DNA from: Clostridiaceae bacterium AF10-41
Lineage (GTDB): Bacteria > Bacillota > Clostridia > Clostridiales > Clostridiaceae
Direction: 5' to 3'
Length of the DNA stretch: 17,206 nucleotides
Assembly: GCA_027686065.1 (NCBI GenBank)
Contig: JAQCTH010000076.1
Coordinates: 1-17,206 of the forward strand
Shown piece by piece: positions 1-7,695 of the stretch; positions within the stretch are counted from its first letter, which is position 1; each line of letters starts with the position of its first letter. Under the pieces are notes generated by a model. That model was given only the letters and a program-made list of their open reading frames with translations, searched no databases and was not told the DNA's origin. A program made the position numbers and the translations under genes.

Positions 1-72
1 GTAGGAACTTTAATAAAATATAAGTTTCAATTAATAAAAGAATTGTATATGAATTTTAACTGTGTATAGAAA

Positions 73-96
73 ATAAGGGGTATATTCACCCCTTAT
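73..96 (-). terminator. Intrinsic terminator of the LTA synthase gene
   Basis: An 8-bp perfect stem (73-80 with 89-96, four G:C pairs) closes a short loop. Read on the minus strand it lies just past the stop codon of the lipoteichoic acid synthase gene and is followed by a short T-rich run. The U tract is short, so termination may be moderate. Confidence 0.65.
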
Positions 97-100
97 AAAT

Positions 101-1921
101 TTATTTATTAATCATCTTAAAGTAATTTCCTTCAATAATAAAGTCTGCGATTTTAAATATATCTTTTAAATGATTTTCTTCATTTGCATCTTTGGGAGTT
201 CCAATAATATCTCCATTATTTAGTATTGTTGTATTTCTATTTGTATTAACTAAGATTCTTCCCATAGATGTATTATCAAATTCAGATCTTTTAACCCCTA
301 GAAGATAAGATATTGTAGGTAAGAAATCTACTTGTCCACCGGCATTAGAAATAGTAGAGGCTTTTAGACCCTTATTATAAATTATATATGGTATTTTTTT
401 GTTATTTTCTTGCCACCAATCTTCATTTAATGGTGCATCCTTAATTTCTTCTTCATAAAATTTATGAACGCCACAATGATCACCATAAATCATTAATACA
501 GAATTATCTAATTGCCCGTTTCTTTCTAATTCTTCTATAAACAACTTTATTGCTTCATCTGTATATCTTATACTTTGAAAGTATGCACCTAACATATTTT
601 CATCTAATTCCTTAGGAATATCTAATAATTTCTTTTCTTCAGGTATCTCAAAAGGACCATGACTTGTTAATGTTGCTAAAAAGGCATAAAAAGGATCTTG
701 CTCTAATTTCAATTTACCTGCTACTTGCTTTAAGTAAGATTCGTCAGATAATCCAAGACCAATAATCTCATCTATATTAAATTCATTTATATCCCATATT
801 TTATCAACTCCGAAAGACTTATGTGGTTCTGCCCAGTTCCAACTTCCAGGTAGTTCTGCATGAGTTGAAATTGTAGTATATCCTTTATCCTTTAATATAT
901 TTTGCATACTATTATATGAAGTCCAAGGATATGTTGGGAATGTACTAGTCTCTCTTATAGGGAAAATAGAAGTATTCACCATTAAATCTGCATCGGAACT
1001 AGTTCCTGAGTTATTTTGCTCATAAATATTATTAAAATACAAACTATTTGAAAGTAATTTGTTTAATGTAGGTGTTATTTCTTGGCCATAAACCTTTCTA
1101 TTTATTACGAAGTTTTCTAATGATTCAACTTGAATTGCAATTAAATTTTTTCCTTTAATCATTCCAAAATATTCGTTGTCTGAAATATTTTCCTTATTAT
1201 TATTCATCCATTCTTGTACATCATTAATATCAGAATCAGATAGTTCTTTATTTCTTCCTGTAAAATAAACTAAATCAAATCCGTGATAACCTAAAGGACT
1301 CATATCACTAAATGTTTGAAAAGGTGCCCATGATAATCTAAACAATGATTTTCCCTGAACGTCACCTTTTATATCTATTTTATAATGTGCTATAAAAATA
1401 AAAGTTCCACTTAATAAAAACATTGTAACTGCCTTTACAATTCTTAAAGATAGTTTAGAAGTATCTTTATAATTTATTAATTTATCAAATTTAAATAATA
1501 TAAAGAATATTATAAAATCTACAAAAAATAATAAGTCTATGATTTTAAAGTTTAATAAACCTTTACCTGTTGGATTAAAAATTTCAGTGTGAAGTAAATG
1601 TCGTATTGATAAAAATGTTCCATTATTTCTGTAATACCATATATCAGCAACAAATAAAATGGTAACAATTAAATCAATTATTAAAGCCGCTTTAAATTTT
1701 CCTTTAGAATTAAATAAGTATATAATACTTAATATTAATGTAATAATAAATAAGTGTGCATAAAGAGCTGGAACTCCAAAATACATAGTTGAAAGACTTA
1801 TTCTAGATGAATTAGTGCTTCTAAGCATTGATAATAATAGCATTGATTTTAATTGTATTACTATAACCATAAGCAAGAATAACCAATTATTTAATATGCT
1901 CTTTTTAAAAAATTCTTTCAT
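101..1921 (-). CDS. LtaS-family lipoteichoic acid synthase (membrane sulfatase-fold phosphoglycerol transferase)
   Basis: Polyglycerolphosphate lipoteichoic acid synthase family, 606 aa. Members move glycerol phosphate from phosphatidylglycerol onto a growing chain on the outer face of the membrane. The N-terminal third holds about five hydrophobic segments (roughly residues 12-32, 50-70, 78-95, 127-145, 160-178). The rest is an extracellular alkaline-phosphatase/sulfatase-fold domain. Visible active-site elements are Glu266 in VESLENF, the nucleophile Thr307 in GTSSDAD, His421 in TSHGPF, and Asp481/His482 in YGDH, all in LtaS order. The spot aligned to LtaS Arg356 reads SWNW, so that Arg appears to be Trp363. 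The ATG is preceded by CGGAGG at a 7-base gap. The gene is monocistronic in this window. A relative acting on another phosphoglycerol polymer (LtaP-like primase or a paralogue) cannot be excluded. Confidence 0.9.
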   Translation of the reverse strand: MKEFFKKSILNNWLFLLMVIVIQLKSMLLLSMLRSTNSSRISLSTMYFGVPALYAHLFIITLILSIIYLFNSKGKFKAALIIDLIVTILFVADIWYYRNNGTFLSIRHLLHTEIFNPTGKGLLNFKIIDLLFFVDFIIFFILFKFDKLINYKDTSKLSLRIVKAVTMFLLSGTFIFIAHYKIDIKGDVQGKSLFRLSWAPFQTFSDMSPLGYHGFDLVYFTGRNKELSDSDINDVQEWMNNNKENISDNEYFGMIKGKNLIAIQVESLENFVINRKVYGQEITPTLNKLLSNSLYFNNIYEQNNSGTSSDADLMVNTSIFPIRETSTFPTYPWTSYNSMQNILKDKGYTTISTHAELPGSWNWAEPHKSFGVDKIWDINEFNIDEIIGLGLSDESYLKQVAGKLKLEQDPFYAFLATLTSHGPFEIPEEKKLLDIPKELDENMLGAYFQSIRYTDEAIKLFIEELERNGQLDNSVLMIYGDHCGVHKFYEEEIKDAPLNEDWWQENNKKIPYIIYNKGLKASTISNAGGQVDFLPTISYLLGVKRSEFDNTSMGRILVNTNRNTTILNNGDIIGTPKDANEENHLKDIFKIADFIIEGNYFKMINK

Positions 1922-1977
1922 ATGCTAACCTCCGAAATATATAGTTTTCATTCAATTAATTTTATCTTAAATAAATA

Positions 1978-2007
1978 ATTATAGCTATATAAATAAATGT
2001 TTGTAAA
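1978..2007 (-). promoter_or_regulatory. Probable sigma-A promoter of the LTA synthase gene
   Basis: On the minus strand TTTACA (2002-2007) and TATAAT (1978-1983) are 18 bp apart. This would give a leader of about 50 nt before the ribosome binding site. Confidence 0.55.
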
Positions 2008-2120
2008 AGAAAAATAATATTTATATTTAATTTATTAAATGAATAACTTTAAATATAAGCTAAATTTTAATATTATTAGTAAAAAATTATAATTATTACT
2101 TAAATACTTAAATATTATAA

Positions 2121-2231
2121 CACGCTAAAGGTCAGAAGGAAAAGTTAGGAGAAAAGTATGAACTAATTAATGAAAGATTAATCTTATTTATTAGATATCT
2201 AAATAGAAGAGATTGGATAAGATTTAAATAA
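2121..2231 (+). pseudogene. Short open stretch, possible 3' relic of a lost gene
   Basis: Between the LTA synthase and methionine promoters an open frame of 36 codons runs from a stop codon (2118-2120) to TAA at 2229-2231. It has no start codon with a ribosome binding site. The translated text (including YELINERLILF and NREDWIRFK) is charged and amphipathic, like the C-terminal helix of a real protein rather than the Asn/Lys/Ile noise of the surroundings. A hairpin follows it, as after a real gene. I do not recognise the family. It could be a decayed gene end or chance. Confidence 0.3.
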
Positions 2232-2242
2232 AATGTTTAGTA

Positions 2243-2273
2243 AAAAGAGCTAGAGGAAGATCATAGCTCTTTT
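2243..2273. terminator. Hairpin with terminator-like A/T flanks
   Basis: A perfect 10-bp stem (2243-2252 with 2264-2273, core AGAGCTA/TAGCTCT) encloses an 11-base loop. On the plus strand T bases close the 3' arm but no longer tract follows. It lies just after the relic stop codon at 2231 and just before the methionine promoter, so it probably insulates that promoter from upstream reading. Confidence 0.45.
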
Positions 2274-2283
2274 AAAATTATTA

Positions 2284-2312
2284 TTGTCACAAAATGATTT
2301 GTATTATATAAT
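2284..2312 (+). promoter_or_regulatory. Promoter of the methionine operon
   Basis: TTGTCA (2284-2289) and TATAAT (2307-2312) are separated by exactly 17 bp. Transcription would start near 2319, a few bases before the 5' strand of riboswitch helix P1. Confidence 0.75.
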
Positions 2313-2329
2313 GATTACAATAATTAAAT

Positions 2330-2445
2330 AATATCTTATTAAGAGTGGTGGAGGGACTGGCCCTAAGAAACCCAGCAACCTACTATAGTATTTTTTACTT
2401 GGTGTGGTGCTAATTCCAACAGATAATCTGAAAAATAAGAATATT
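2330..2445 (+). promoter_or_regulatory. SAM-I (S-box) riboswitch aptamer
   Basis: The S-box core is nearly textbook: AAGAGtGGtGGAGGGAcTGGCCC at the 5' side (2341-2363), then GAAACCCAGCAACC, GGTGcTAATTCCaaC and CAGATAAtCTG. Helix P1 forms between 2330-2340 and 2434-2445 (11 pairs, one bulged A). The aptamer binds S-adenosylmethionine. With SAM bound, P1 holds its 3' strand and the downstream terminator forms. Without SAM, AAGAAT (2437-2442) in the P1 3' strand can pair with ATTCTT (2474-2479) in the terminator 5' arm and act as antiterminator. The expected result is shut-off of the methionine genes when SAM is abundant. Confidence 0.95.
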
Positions 2446-2469
2446 GTACAATTAAATAATTTTGTATAT

Positions 2470-2504
2470 AAGAATTCTTTCTTTTGGGGAGGAGTTCTTT
2501 TTTT
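2470..2504 (+). terminator. Riboswitch expression platform: intrinsic terminator
   Basis: A 12-pair stem (2470-2481 with 2488-2499, including three G-U pairs) carries a six-base TTTTGG loop and is followed at once by a T tract from 2500. It ends 21 bases before the first methionine gene start. Its 5' arm is complementary to the 3' strand of riboswitch P1, as expected for a SAM-off transcriptional switch. Confidence 0.9.
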
Positions 2505-2525
2505 ATTTTAAAAGGGGGCTATTAA

Positions 2526-3683
2526 ATGACACAAAAAAATTATGATTTAGAATTTGAAACTATATCAGTAAGGGGAGCAAGTGCTGGGGATAAAACTACT
2601 GGGGCAATTAGTTATCCTATATATCAAAGTGCTACTTTTAAACATCCAGAATTAAATAAAAGTACTGGATATGACTATTCGAGAACAAATAATCCTACAA
2701 GAGAAGAAGTTGAGAAAACCTTAAATTTATTAGAAGGTGGTTTAGGTTCATTAGCCTTTTCTACTGGAGTTTCAGCAATTACAGCTTGTATTCATTTATT
2801 TAAACCGGGAGATCATATTATAGTTTCAGAAGATTTATATGGTGGAACATTTAGATTGTTTAATGATATCTATAGTATATATGGTATAAAATCAACCTTT
2901 GTAGATACTTCAGATATAAATAAAGTAAAAAATGAAATACTAAATGATACTAAAGGTATTTTTATAGAAACGCCATCTAACCCATTAATGAAAGTTAGTG
3001 ATATATCATTAATTAGCAGTATTTGTAAAAGCAAAAATTTAATCTTAATTGTAGACAATACATTTTTAACTCCATATTTTCAAAAACCACTTTTATTAGG
3101 TGCTGACATTGTGGTTCATAGTGGAACAAAATTCCTAGGGGGTCACAATGATGTTTTAGCTGGTTTCATTGTTTCAAATAATGAAAATATACTAAAAAAA
3201 TTAAAAGTGATTCAAAACGCAACAGGAGCAACTTTATCATCTTTTGATTCTTGGCTAATTTTAAGAGGTTTAAAGACATTACACATTAGATTAGAAAAAT
3301 CACAAGAAAATGCAATTATCTTAGCAAATTATCTTAAAGGAAAGAGAACTATAGAAAAAGTATATTACGTAGGTCTAGAAGATAATATAGGCTATAGAGT
3401 GAATTCTCTGCAATCTACTGGATTTGGATCAATGATTTCTTTTAGAGTAAAGAATATAGATATAATACCTAAGATACTAAAAAAATTAAAGGTTATAGCT
3501 TTTGCAGAAAGTTTAGGTGGAGTTGAAACCTTAATTACTTATCCTCATACTCAAACCCACTCCGAAATCCCCAAATATTTAAAAGATAAATTAGGCGTAG
3601 ATGAAAAGCTTCTTAGGCTTTCAGTTGGTATAGAAAATATAAATGATTTAATAAATGATTTAGAAAGAGTATTGGAGGATTAA
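2526..3683 (+). CDS. metB: Cystathionine gamma-synthase / homocysteine-forming transsulfuration PLP enzyme
   Basis: Cys/Met metabolism PLP-dependent enzyme, 385 aa, full length for the family, cytoplasmic, normally a homotetramer. Likely reaction: an acylated homoserine plus cysteine gives cystathionine, as for B. subtilis MetI. Visible residues: Tyr51/Arg53 (YSR, cofactor phosphate), Tyr105 (YGGT, stacks on PLP), Asp177 (VDNTF, pyridine nitrogen), Lys202 (SGTKF, Schiff base), the SLGGVET motif at 329-335 and Arg364 (substrate carboxylate). It follows a SAM-I riboswitch and overlaps functionally with the second family member 2 nt downstream, which supports methionine synthesis. GGGGG six bases before the ATG fixes the start. 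The family is poorly separable by sequence, so gamma-lyase or direct O-acetylhomoserine sulfhydrylase activity remains possible. Confidence 0.85.
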   Translation: MTQKNYDLEFETISVRGASAGDKTTGAISYPIYQSATFKHPELNKSTGYDYSRTNNPTREEVEKTLNLLEGGLGSLAFSTGVSAITACIHLFKPGDHIIVSEDLYGGTFRLFNDIYSIYGIKSTFVDTSDINKVKNEILNDTKGIFIETPSNPLMKVSDISLISSICKSKNLILIVDNTFLTPYFQKPLLLGADIVVHSGTKFLGGHNDVLAGFIVSNNENILKKLKVIQNATGATLSSFDSWLILRGLKTLHIRLEKSQENAIILANYLKGKRTIEKVYYVGLEDNIGYRVNSLQSTGFGSMISFRVKNIDIIPKILKKLKVIAFAESLGGVETLITYPHTQTHSEIPKYLKDKLGVDEKLLRLSVGIENINDLINDLERVLED

Positions 3684-3685
3684 GA

Positions 3686-4822
3686 ATGAGATTTGGAACT
3701 AAATTATTACATGGGGAAAATAGTATAGAAAAAGAAACTGGAGCAGTAACATTACCAATATATCAAAGTTCTACCTTTCATCAATTTGATATAGATAACT
3801 TTGGAGAATATGACTATGCTAGGTCAGGTAATCCAACAAGAAATTTGCTAGAAAGGGATTTTGCCAAATTAGAAGGTGGTAATTATGCTTTTGCATTTTC
3901 ATCTGGAATAGCTGCAATATGCTCAGTAATTAGTATATTTTCAGCTGGTGATCACTTAGTAGTGGCTTCAGATGTATATGGGGGAACATATAGAGCCATA
4001 ACAAAATTATTTAATAAATTCAATATAAAATTTACCTTTGTAGATGCATCCGATATAGATGAAATAGAATTTGCAATAAAGAGTAATACTAAAGCCATAT
4101 ATTTAGAAACTCCTTCAAATCCATTATTAAAAATAACAGATTTAAATAGTGTAATAAGAATAGCAAATAAAAATAAAATAATAACAGTTGTAGATAATAC
4201 ATTTATGTCACCATATCTTCAAAGACCTTTAGAGCTTGGAGCAGATATAGTTGTTCATAGTGCTACGAAATTTATTGGTGGACATAGTGATGTTATTGCA
4301 GGCTTTGCAGTAACAAAAGATAAAAATATTGCGGATGAAATATATAAAGTTCAAAATAGTTTTGGAGCAATATTATCACCACAGGATTGTTATTTAATAT
4401 CTAGAGGTTTGAAAACATTAAAAATCAGAATGGAAGAATCTCAAAAGAATGCTTTAACTCTTGCTAATTGGTTAAATAATCAAAGTATTGTAGAAGAGGT
4501 TTATTATCCTGGACTAGAAGGTCATAAAGATAAGGAAATTCATGATAAACAATCTTTTGGATCAGGTGCAGTATTATCTTTTAAATTTAAGACCTTAAAA
4601 CAAACTAAGTATTTCTTAAATAATGTAGAAAATGTAGTTGTAGCTGTAAGTTTAGGAGCTGTAGAAACTATTATATCTTATCCTGCAAAGATGAGTCATG
4701 CAGCAATACCAAAAGAAAATCGCGAAAAATTAGGAGTAACAGATACATTAATAAGAGTATCCTTAGGAATAGAGGATATAGAAGATTTGATTGAGGGCTT
4801 TAAAAAAGGGTTTAAAAATTAA
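3686..4822 (+). CDS. metC: Cystathionine beta-lyase (MetC-like PLP enzyme)
   Basis: Second Cys/Met metabolism PLP enzyme, 378 aa. Likely reaction: cystathionine to homocysteine, pyruvate and ammonia, the step after the upstream gene. Visible residues: Tyr44/Arg46 (YAR), Tyr98 (YGGT), Asp170 (VDNTF), Lys195 (SATKF, Schiff base), SLGAVET and Arg357. The SYPAKMSHAAIP tail motif resembles Bacillus MetC more than the first gene does. It starts 2 nt after the upstream stop and its GGAGG lies inside the end of that gene, so the two are almost surely co-transcribed and translationally coupled under the SAM riboswitch. The two proteins are clear paralogues. Assignment of synthase and lyase rests on order and on the B. 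subtilis metI-metC parallel, so the roles could be mixed. Confidence 0.85.
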   Translation: MRFGTKLLHGENSIEKETGAVTLPIYQSSTFHQFDIDNFGEYDYARSGNPTRNLLERDFAKLEGGNYAFAFSSGIAAICSVISIFSAGDHLVVASDVYGGTYRAITKLFNKFNIKFTFVDASDIDEIEFAIKSNTKAIYLETPSNPLLKITDLNSVIRIANKNKIITVVDNTFMSPYLQRPLELGADIVVHSATKFIGGHSDVIAGFAVTKDKNIADEIYKVQNSFGAILSPQDCYLISRGLKTLKIRMEESQKNALTLANWLNNQSIVEEVYYPGLEGHKDKEIHDKQSFGSGAVLSFKFKTLKQTKYFLNNVENVVVAVSLGAVETIISYPAKMSHAAIPKENREKLGVTDTLIRVSLGIEDIEDLIEGFKKGFKN

Positions 4823-4893
4823 AAGTATTAATAATAACAATATAATAAAAATCAAATATACTATAGTATCAGCAATTAAATAGGAGTTTTATT

Positions 4894-5080
4894 ATGGAAA
4901 ATCCCTAAATTAACGCCTTTAATGATATTTATATTTTGTTCAGCTATAAACGATAATTTAAACTATATTGATTATTTATATACTAGATATGGAAAAAAGT
5001 TAGATAACATAAATAAGAATCAAAAGGTAATTAAAATAAATAAAAATATAAAAGAAGTTTTAAAAGATTTATTTAAATAA
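4894..5080 (+). pseudogene. Small ORF interrupted in frame near its start (possible +1 frameshift)
   Basis: AGGAG (4882-4886) stands 7 bases before ATG 4894, an excellent start site, yet the frame reads only ATG GAA AAT CCC TAA. Shifting +1 at CCC-T opens a frame from AAA 4907 to TAA 5078-5080, giving about 61 aa in all (MENP then KLTPLMIFIF and so on) with a Lys/Asn-rich tail ending VLKDLFK. An alternative unshifted reading starts at ATG 4922 (52 aa) but has no good ribosome binding site. The CCC-TAA junction is a known type of +1 slippery context, because tRNA-Pro can re-pair on CCT. A one-base sequencing error or real inactivation is equally possible. It lies in the tail of the methionine transcript. 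I do not recognise the family. Confidence 0.35.
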
Positions 5081-5090
5081 ATCTTTTAAA
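5059..5090. repeat. Perfect 32-bp palindrome
   Basis: Bases 5059-5074 are the exact reverse complement of 5075-5090, with no spacer and a 17th wobble pair possible outside. It covers the last codons and TAA of the small ORF. Its 3' end shares the A run that opens the terminator stem, so the two hairpins are adjacent and partly exclusive in RNA. Confidence 0.85.
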
Positions 5091-5125
5091 GGTCTTAAGG
5101 TAATATACTCCTTAAGACCTTTTTT
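5088..5125 (+). terminator. Strong intrinsic terminator of the methionine operon
   Basis: A perfect 13-bp stem (5088-5100 with 5110-5122, core GGTCTTAAGG/CCTTAAGACC) has a nine-base loop and a run of six T at its 3' end. It closes the transcript carrying metB, metC and the small ORF. Confidence 0.92.
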
Positions 5126-5191
5126 CATAGTTAAGAGTCAAATATACAAAGTGACATTTATGTAAAATAGCAATTTTGTTATATTTTTTGA

Positions 5192-5200
5192 TGTTATAAT
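5192..5200 (+). promoter_or_regulatory. Extended -10 promoter for the alpha-glucosidase gene
   Basis: TGTTATAAT is a TGn-extended -10 element. No convincing -35 hexamer lies 16-18 bp upstream. The predicted leader is about 85 nt. Between the upstream terminator and this site nothing else is visible, and no catabolite-response site was recognised. Confidence 0.5.
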
Positions 5201-5294
5201 ACAAGAATTCTTTTAGACTTTCATCTATAATATGTTTATAGAAATAAAAAGGTAATTAAGATTATAAGAATTATAAAGAATAGAGGGTGATTTG

Positions 5295-7634
5295 ATGTTA
5301 GGTAGATTATTAAAATATGAAGTAAATAATAAAGAAATTAAATTGAAATATGAAAAAAAAGAAGCTACTATAACAATTATTAATGATGGGGTTATTAATT
5401 TTTTTATTCCCTTCCATAGAAAAGAAAAAAATTCAAAGGCAGTTGAAAATTTAAATTTAGGAAGTTCTAATTTTTCAATAGAAAAAATTGAAAATACTTT
5501 AAATATAATAACTGAAAAACTTAAAATTATTGTTAGTGATAATTTTAAAATTGATATTTATGATAGAAATGAAAAGGTTTTATGTAGAGATTATAGAGGG
5601 GAGAGAAATCCATTTAAAAGAAGGGGAAATAATTTTGACCTTGCTGCTGAAGAAGGGCACAATTTAAATGGTCATCAAAATTATAAAGTTTATGTGTCAA
5701 AGACAATGGAAGATGACATGTATTTTTATGGCTTAGGAGAGAGGACAGGCTCTTTAAATAAGAAAGGATATCATTATAGAAATTGGAATACAGATGATCC
5801 AAGTCCTCATGGTGAAACCTTTGAGCAATTATATAAATCAATACCATTTTTAATAGCAATAAAAAATGAAGAGGCATTTGGAATATTTTTTGATAATCAT
5901 TTTGAAAGTCATTTTGATATGGGCAAAGAAAATCCAGAATACTATTGTTTTGGAGCTGTTGAAGGTAATTTAGATTATTATTTCATATATGGACCAGAGG
6001 TAAAAACTGTAGTAAATGAATATACAAATTTGACTGGAAAAACACCTCTTCCTCAATTATGGACTCTAGGATATCAACAATGCAGATGGTCTTATGCTCC
6101 AAAAGAAAGAGTAATTGAAATAGCAAAATCCTTTAGAGAAAGAGGAATTCCTTGTGATACATTGTATTTAGATATAGATTATATGGATGATTTTAGAGTA
6201 TTTACTTGGGATAATAAAAAGTTTGAGAATCCAAGGGAATTTACTGATGAACTTAAGAATATGGGATTTAAGCTTGTTACAATTATAGACCCTGGTGTTA
6301 AAATAGATAAAGAATATAGTATATATAATGAAGGAATTAAAAATGATTACTTTGCAAAGGATAAAGATGGAATAGTATATAAAAATAGAGTTTGGCCAGG
6401 AGATTCAGTTTATCCAGATTTTATGAACCCTAAGGTAAGACAGTGGTGGTCAGAAAATCAAAAAATTATGATTGATTCAGGGGTATCAGGAATATGGAAT
6501 GATATGAATGAACCAGCAAGCTTTAATGGTCCTTTGCCAGATGATGTTATGTTTAATGATAATTATTTAGAGGTTACTCACAAAGAAATTCATAATATAT
6601 ATGGACATATGATGAGTAAAGCAACTTATGAAGGAATAAAAGAATATACTAATAAGAGACCTTTTGTAATTACAAGAGCATGTTATGCAGGCACTCAAAA
6701 ATACTCAACTGTTTGGACTGGAGATAATCAAAGTACATGGGAACACTTAAGAATGTCAATTCCTATGCTTATGACATTAGGCTTAAGTGGCGTCAGTTTT
6801 TGTGGAACAGATGTTGGAGGCTTTGGACATGATTGTACTGGTGAATTATTAAGTAGATGGGTACAAGTTGGAGCATTTACACCACTATTTAGAAACCATT
6901 CTGCAATGGGAACTAGAGATCAGGAACCTTGGACATTTGATAAGAAAACAGAAGAAATAAACAAAAAATATATTAAGTTACGCTATAAACTAATCCCATA
7001 TTTATATGATTTAATGAAAACGTGTGAAAATACTGGAGCACCAATTATTAGACCTCTTTTATTTAACTATCAAGATGACAAAAATACCTATGAGATAAAT
7101 GATGAATTTCTTTGTGGGGATAACCTTTTAGTTTCGCCTGTAGTTGAACAAGGTATGAAACAAAAGCTTGTTTACTTACCAAAGGGAAGTAAATGGATAG
7201 ATTTTTGGACTGGTGAAAATTATAATGGGGGTCAATATATTATAAAAGAAGCTCCGTTAGATATTTGTCCTATATTCATAAAAGAAGCTTCAATTATTCC
7301 TATGGGAAGAAAGCAAAACTACATTGGAGAAGTAGCTAATGATGAATTAATTTTAAACATATATTTAGGTGAGGATGATAATGAATTTAAATATGTACAT
7401 TACAACGATGATGGAGAAAGTTTCAATTATAGAAATGGAATATATAATGAATATGAAATAATAATATCTAATAAAGAAAACATTGATATAAAGTTCATAA
7501 TAAATAAAAATAATTATAGTAATAAATATTCTAAAGTTAAATTTATAATAAATAACTTAAAAACAAATAAAAACATAACATTAAATGGTAAAAACGTTAA
7601 CTTAGACAATAATGCTATAGAAATAAATTTTTAG
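5295..7634 (+). CDS. GH31 family alpha-glucosidase
   Basis: Glycoside hydrolase family 31 enzyme, 779 aa. It should release glucose from the non-reducing ends of alpha-glucosides such as maltose or isomaltose by a retaining mechanism. Layout: N-terminal beta-sandwich (about 1-250, with GLGERTGSL), then a (beta/alpha)8 barrel from about 255 (LWTLGYQQCRWSY, LYLDIDYMDDFRVFTWD), then C-terminal beta domains. The nucleophile is Asp403 in WNDMNEPASF and the likely acid/base is Asp477 in WTGDN. WNDMNEP favours glucosidase over the KTDFGE type seen in xylosidases. There is no signal peptide, so it is cytoplasmic. A TTG sits directly before the ATG, but the ATG at 5295 has the better spacing from GAGGGTG. 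No transporter or sugar regulator is adjacent, so the substrate is open. Confidence 0.9.
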   Translation: MLGRLLKYEVNNKEIKLKYEKKEATITIINDGVINFFIPFHRKEKNSKAVENLNLGSSNFSIEKIENTLNIITEKLKIIVSDNFKIDIYDRNEKVLCRDYRGERNPFKRRGNNFDLAAEEGHNLNGHQNYKVYVSKTMEDDMYFYGLGERTGSLNKKGYHYRNWNTDDPSPHGETFEQLYKSIPFLIAIKNEEAFGIFFDNHFESHFDMGKENPEYYCFGAVEGNLDYYFIYGPEVKTVVNEYTNLTGKTPLPQLWTLGYQQCRWSYAPKERVIEIAKSFRERGIPCDTLYLDIDYMDDFRVFTWDNKKFENPREFTDELKNMGFKLVTIIDPGVKIDKEYSIYNEGIKNDYFAKDKDGIVYKNRVWPGDSVYPDFMNPKVRQWWSENQKIMIDSGVSGIWNDMNEPASFNGPLPDDVMFNDNYLEVTHKEIHNIYGHMMSKATYEGIKEYTNKRPFVITRACYAGTQKYSTVWTGDNQSTWEHLRMSIPMLMTLGLSGVSFCGTDVGGFGHDCTGELLSRWVQVGAFTPLFRNHSAMGTRDQEPWTFDKKTEEINKKYIKLRYKLIPYLYDLMKTCENTGAPIIRPLLFNYQDDKNTYEINDEFLCGDNLLVSPVVEQGMKQKLVYLPKGSKWIDFWTGENYNGGQYIIKEAPLDICPIFIKEASIIPMGRKQNYIGEVANDELILNIYLGEDDNEFKYVHYNDDGESFNYRNGIYNEYEIIISNKENIDIKFIINKNNYSNKYSKVKFIINNLKTNKNITLNGKNVNLDNNAIEINF

Positions 7635-7639
7635 TATAT

Positions 7640-7675
7640 AAATGCTAGTAGAAGAAACGATATCTACTAGCATTT
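7640..7675. terminator. Bidirectional terminator between converging genes
   Basis: A perfect 13-bp stem (7640-7652 with 7663-7675, core TGCTAGTAGA/TCTACTAGCA) has a ten-base loop and AT-rich flanks on both sides. It sits between the stop of the alpha-glucosidase and the stop of the nitroreductase, so it can serve both. Neither side has a long pure T run. Confidence 0.75.
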
Positions 7676-7695
7676 ACTATAATTTAAACCATTAA

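Noticed and set aside
2870..3058. Minus-strand open frame inside the first methionine gene
   Set aside because: Antisense shadow of a well-supported PLP enzyme gene; no ribosome binding site and no recognisable motif. The other minus-strand frames (for example 5614-5877, 8856-9053, 12820-13053, 13852-14103, 14206-14460, 15553-15804) were left out for the same reason.
4922..5080. ATG 4922 as an ordinary 52-residue gene
   Set aside because: No ribosome binding site at useful distance, whereas the ideal site upstream points to ATG 4894 in another frame; kept only as an alternative in the small-ORF entry.
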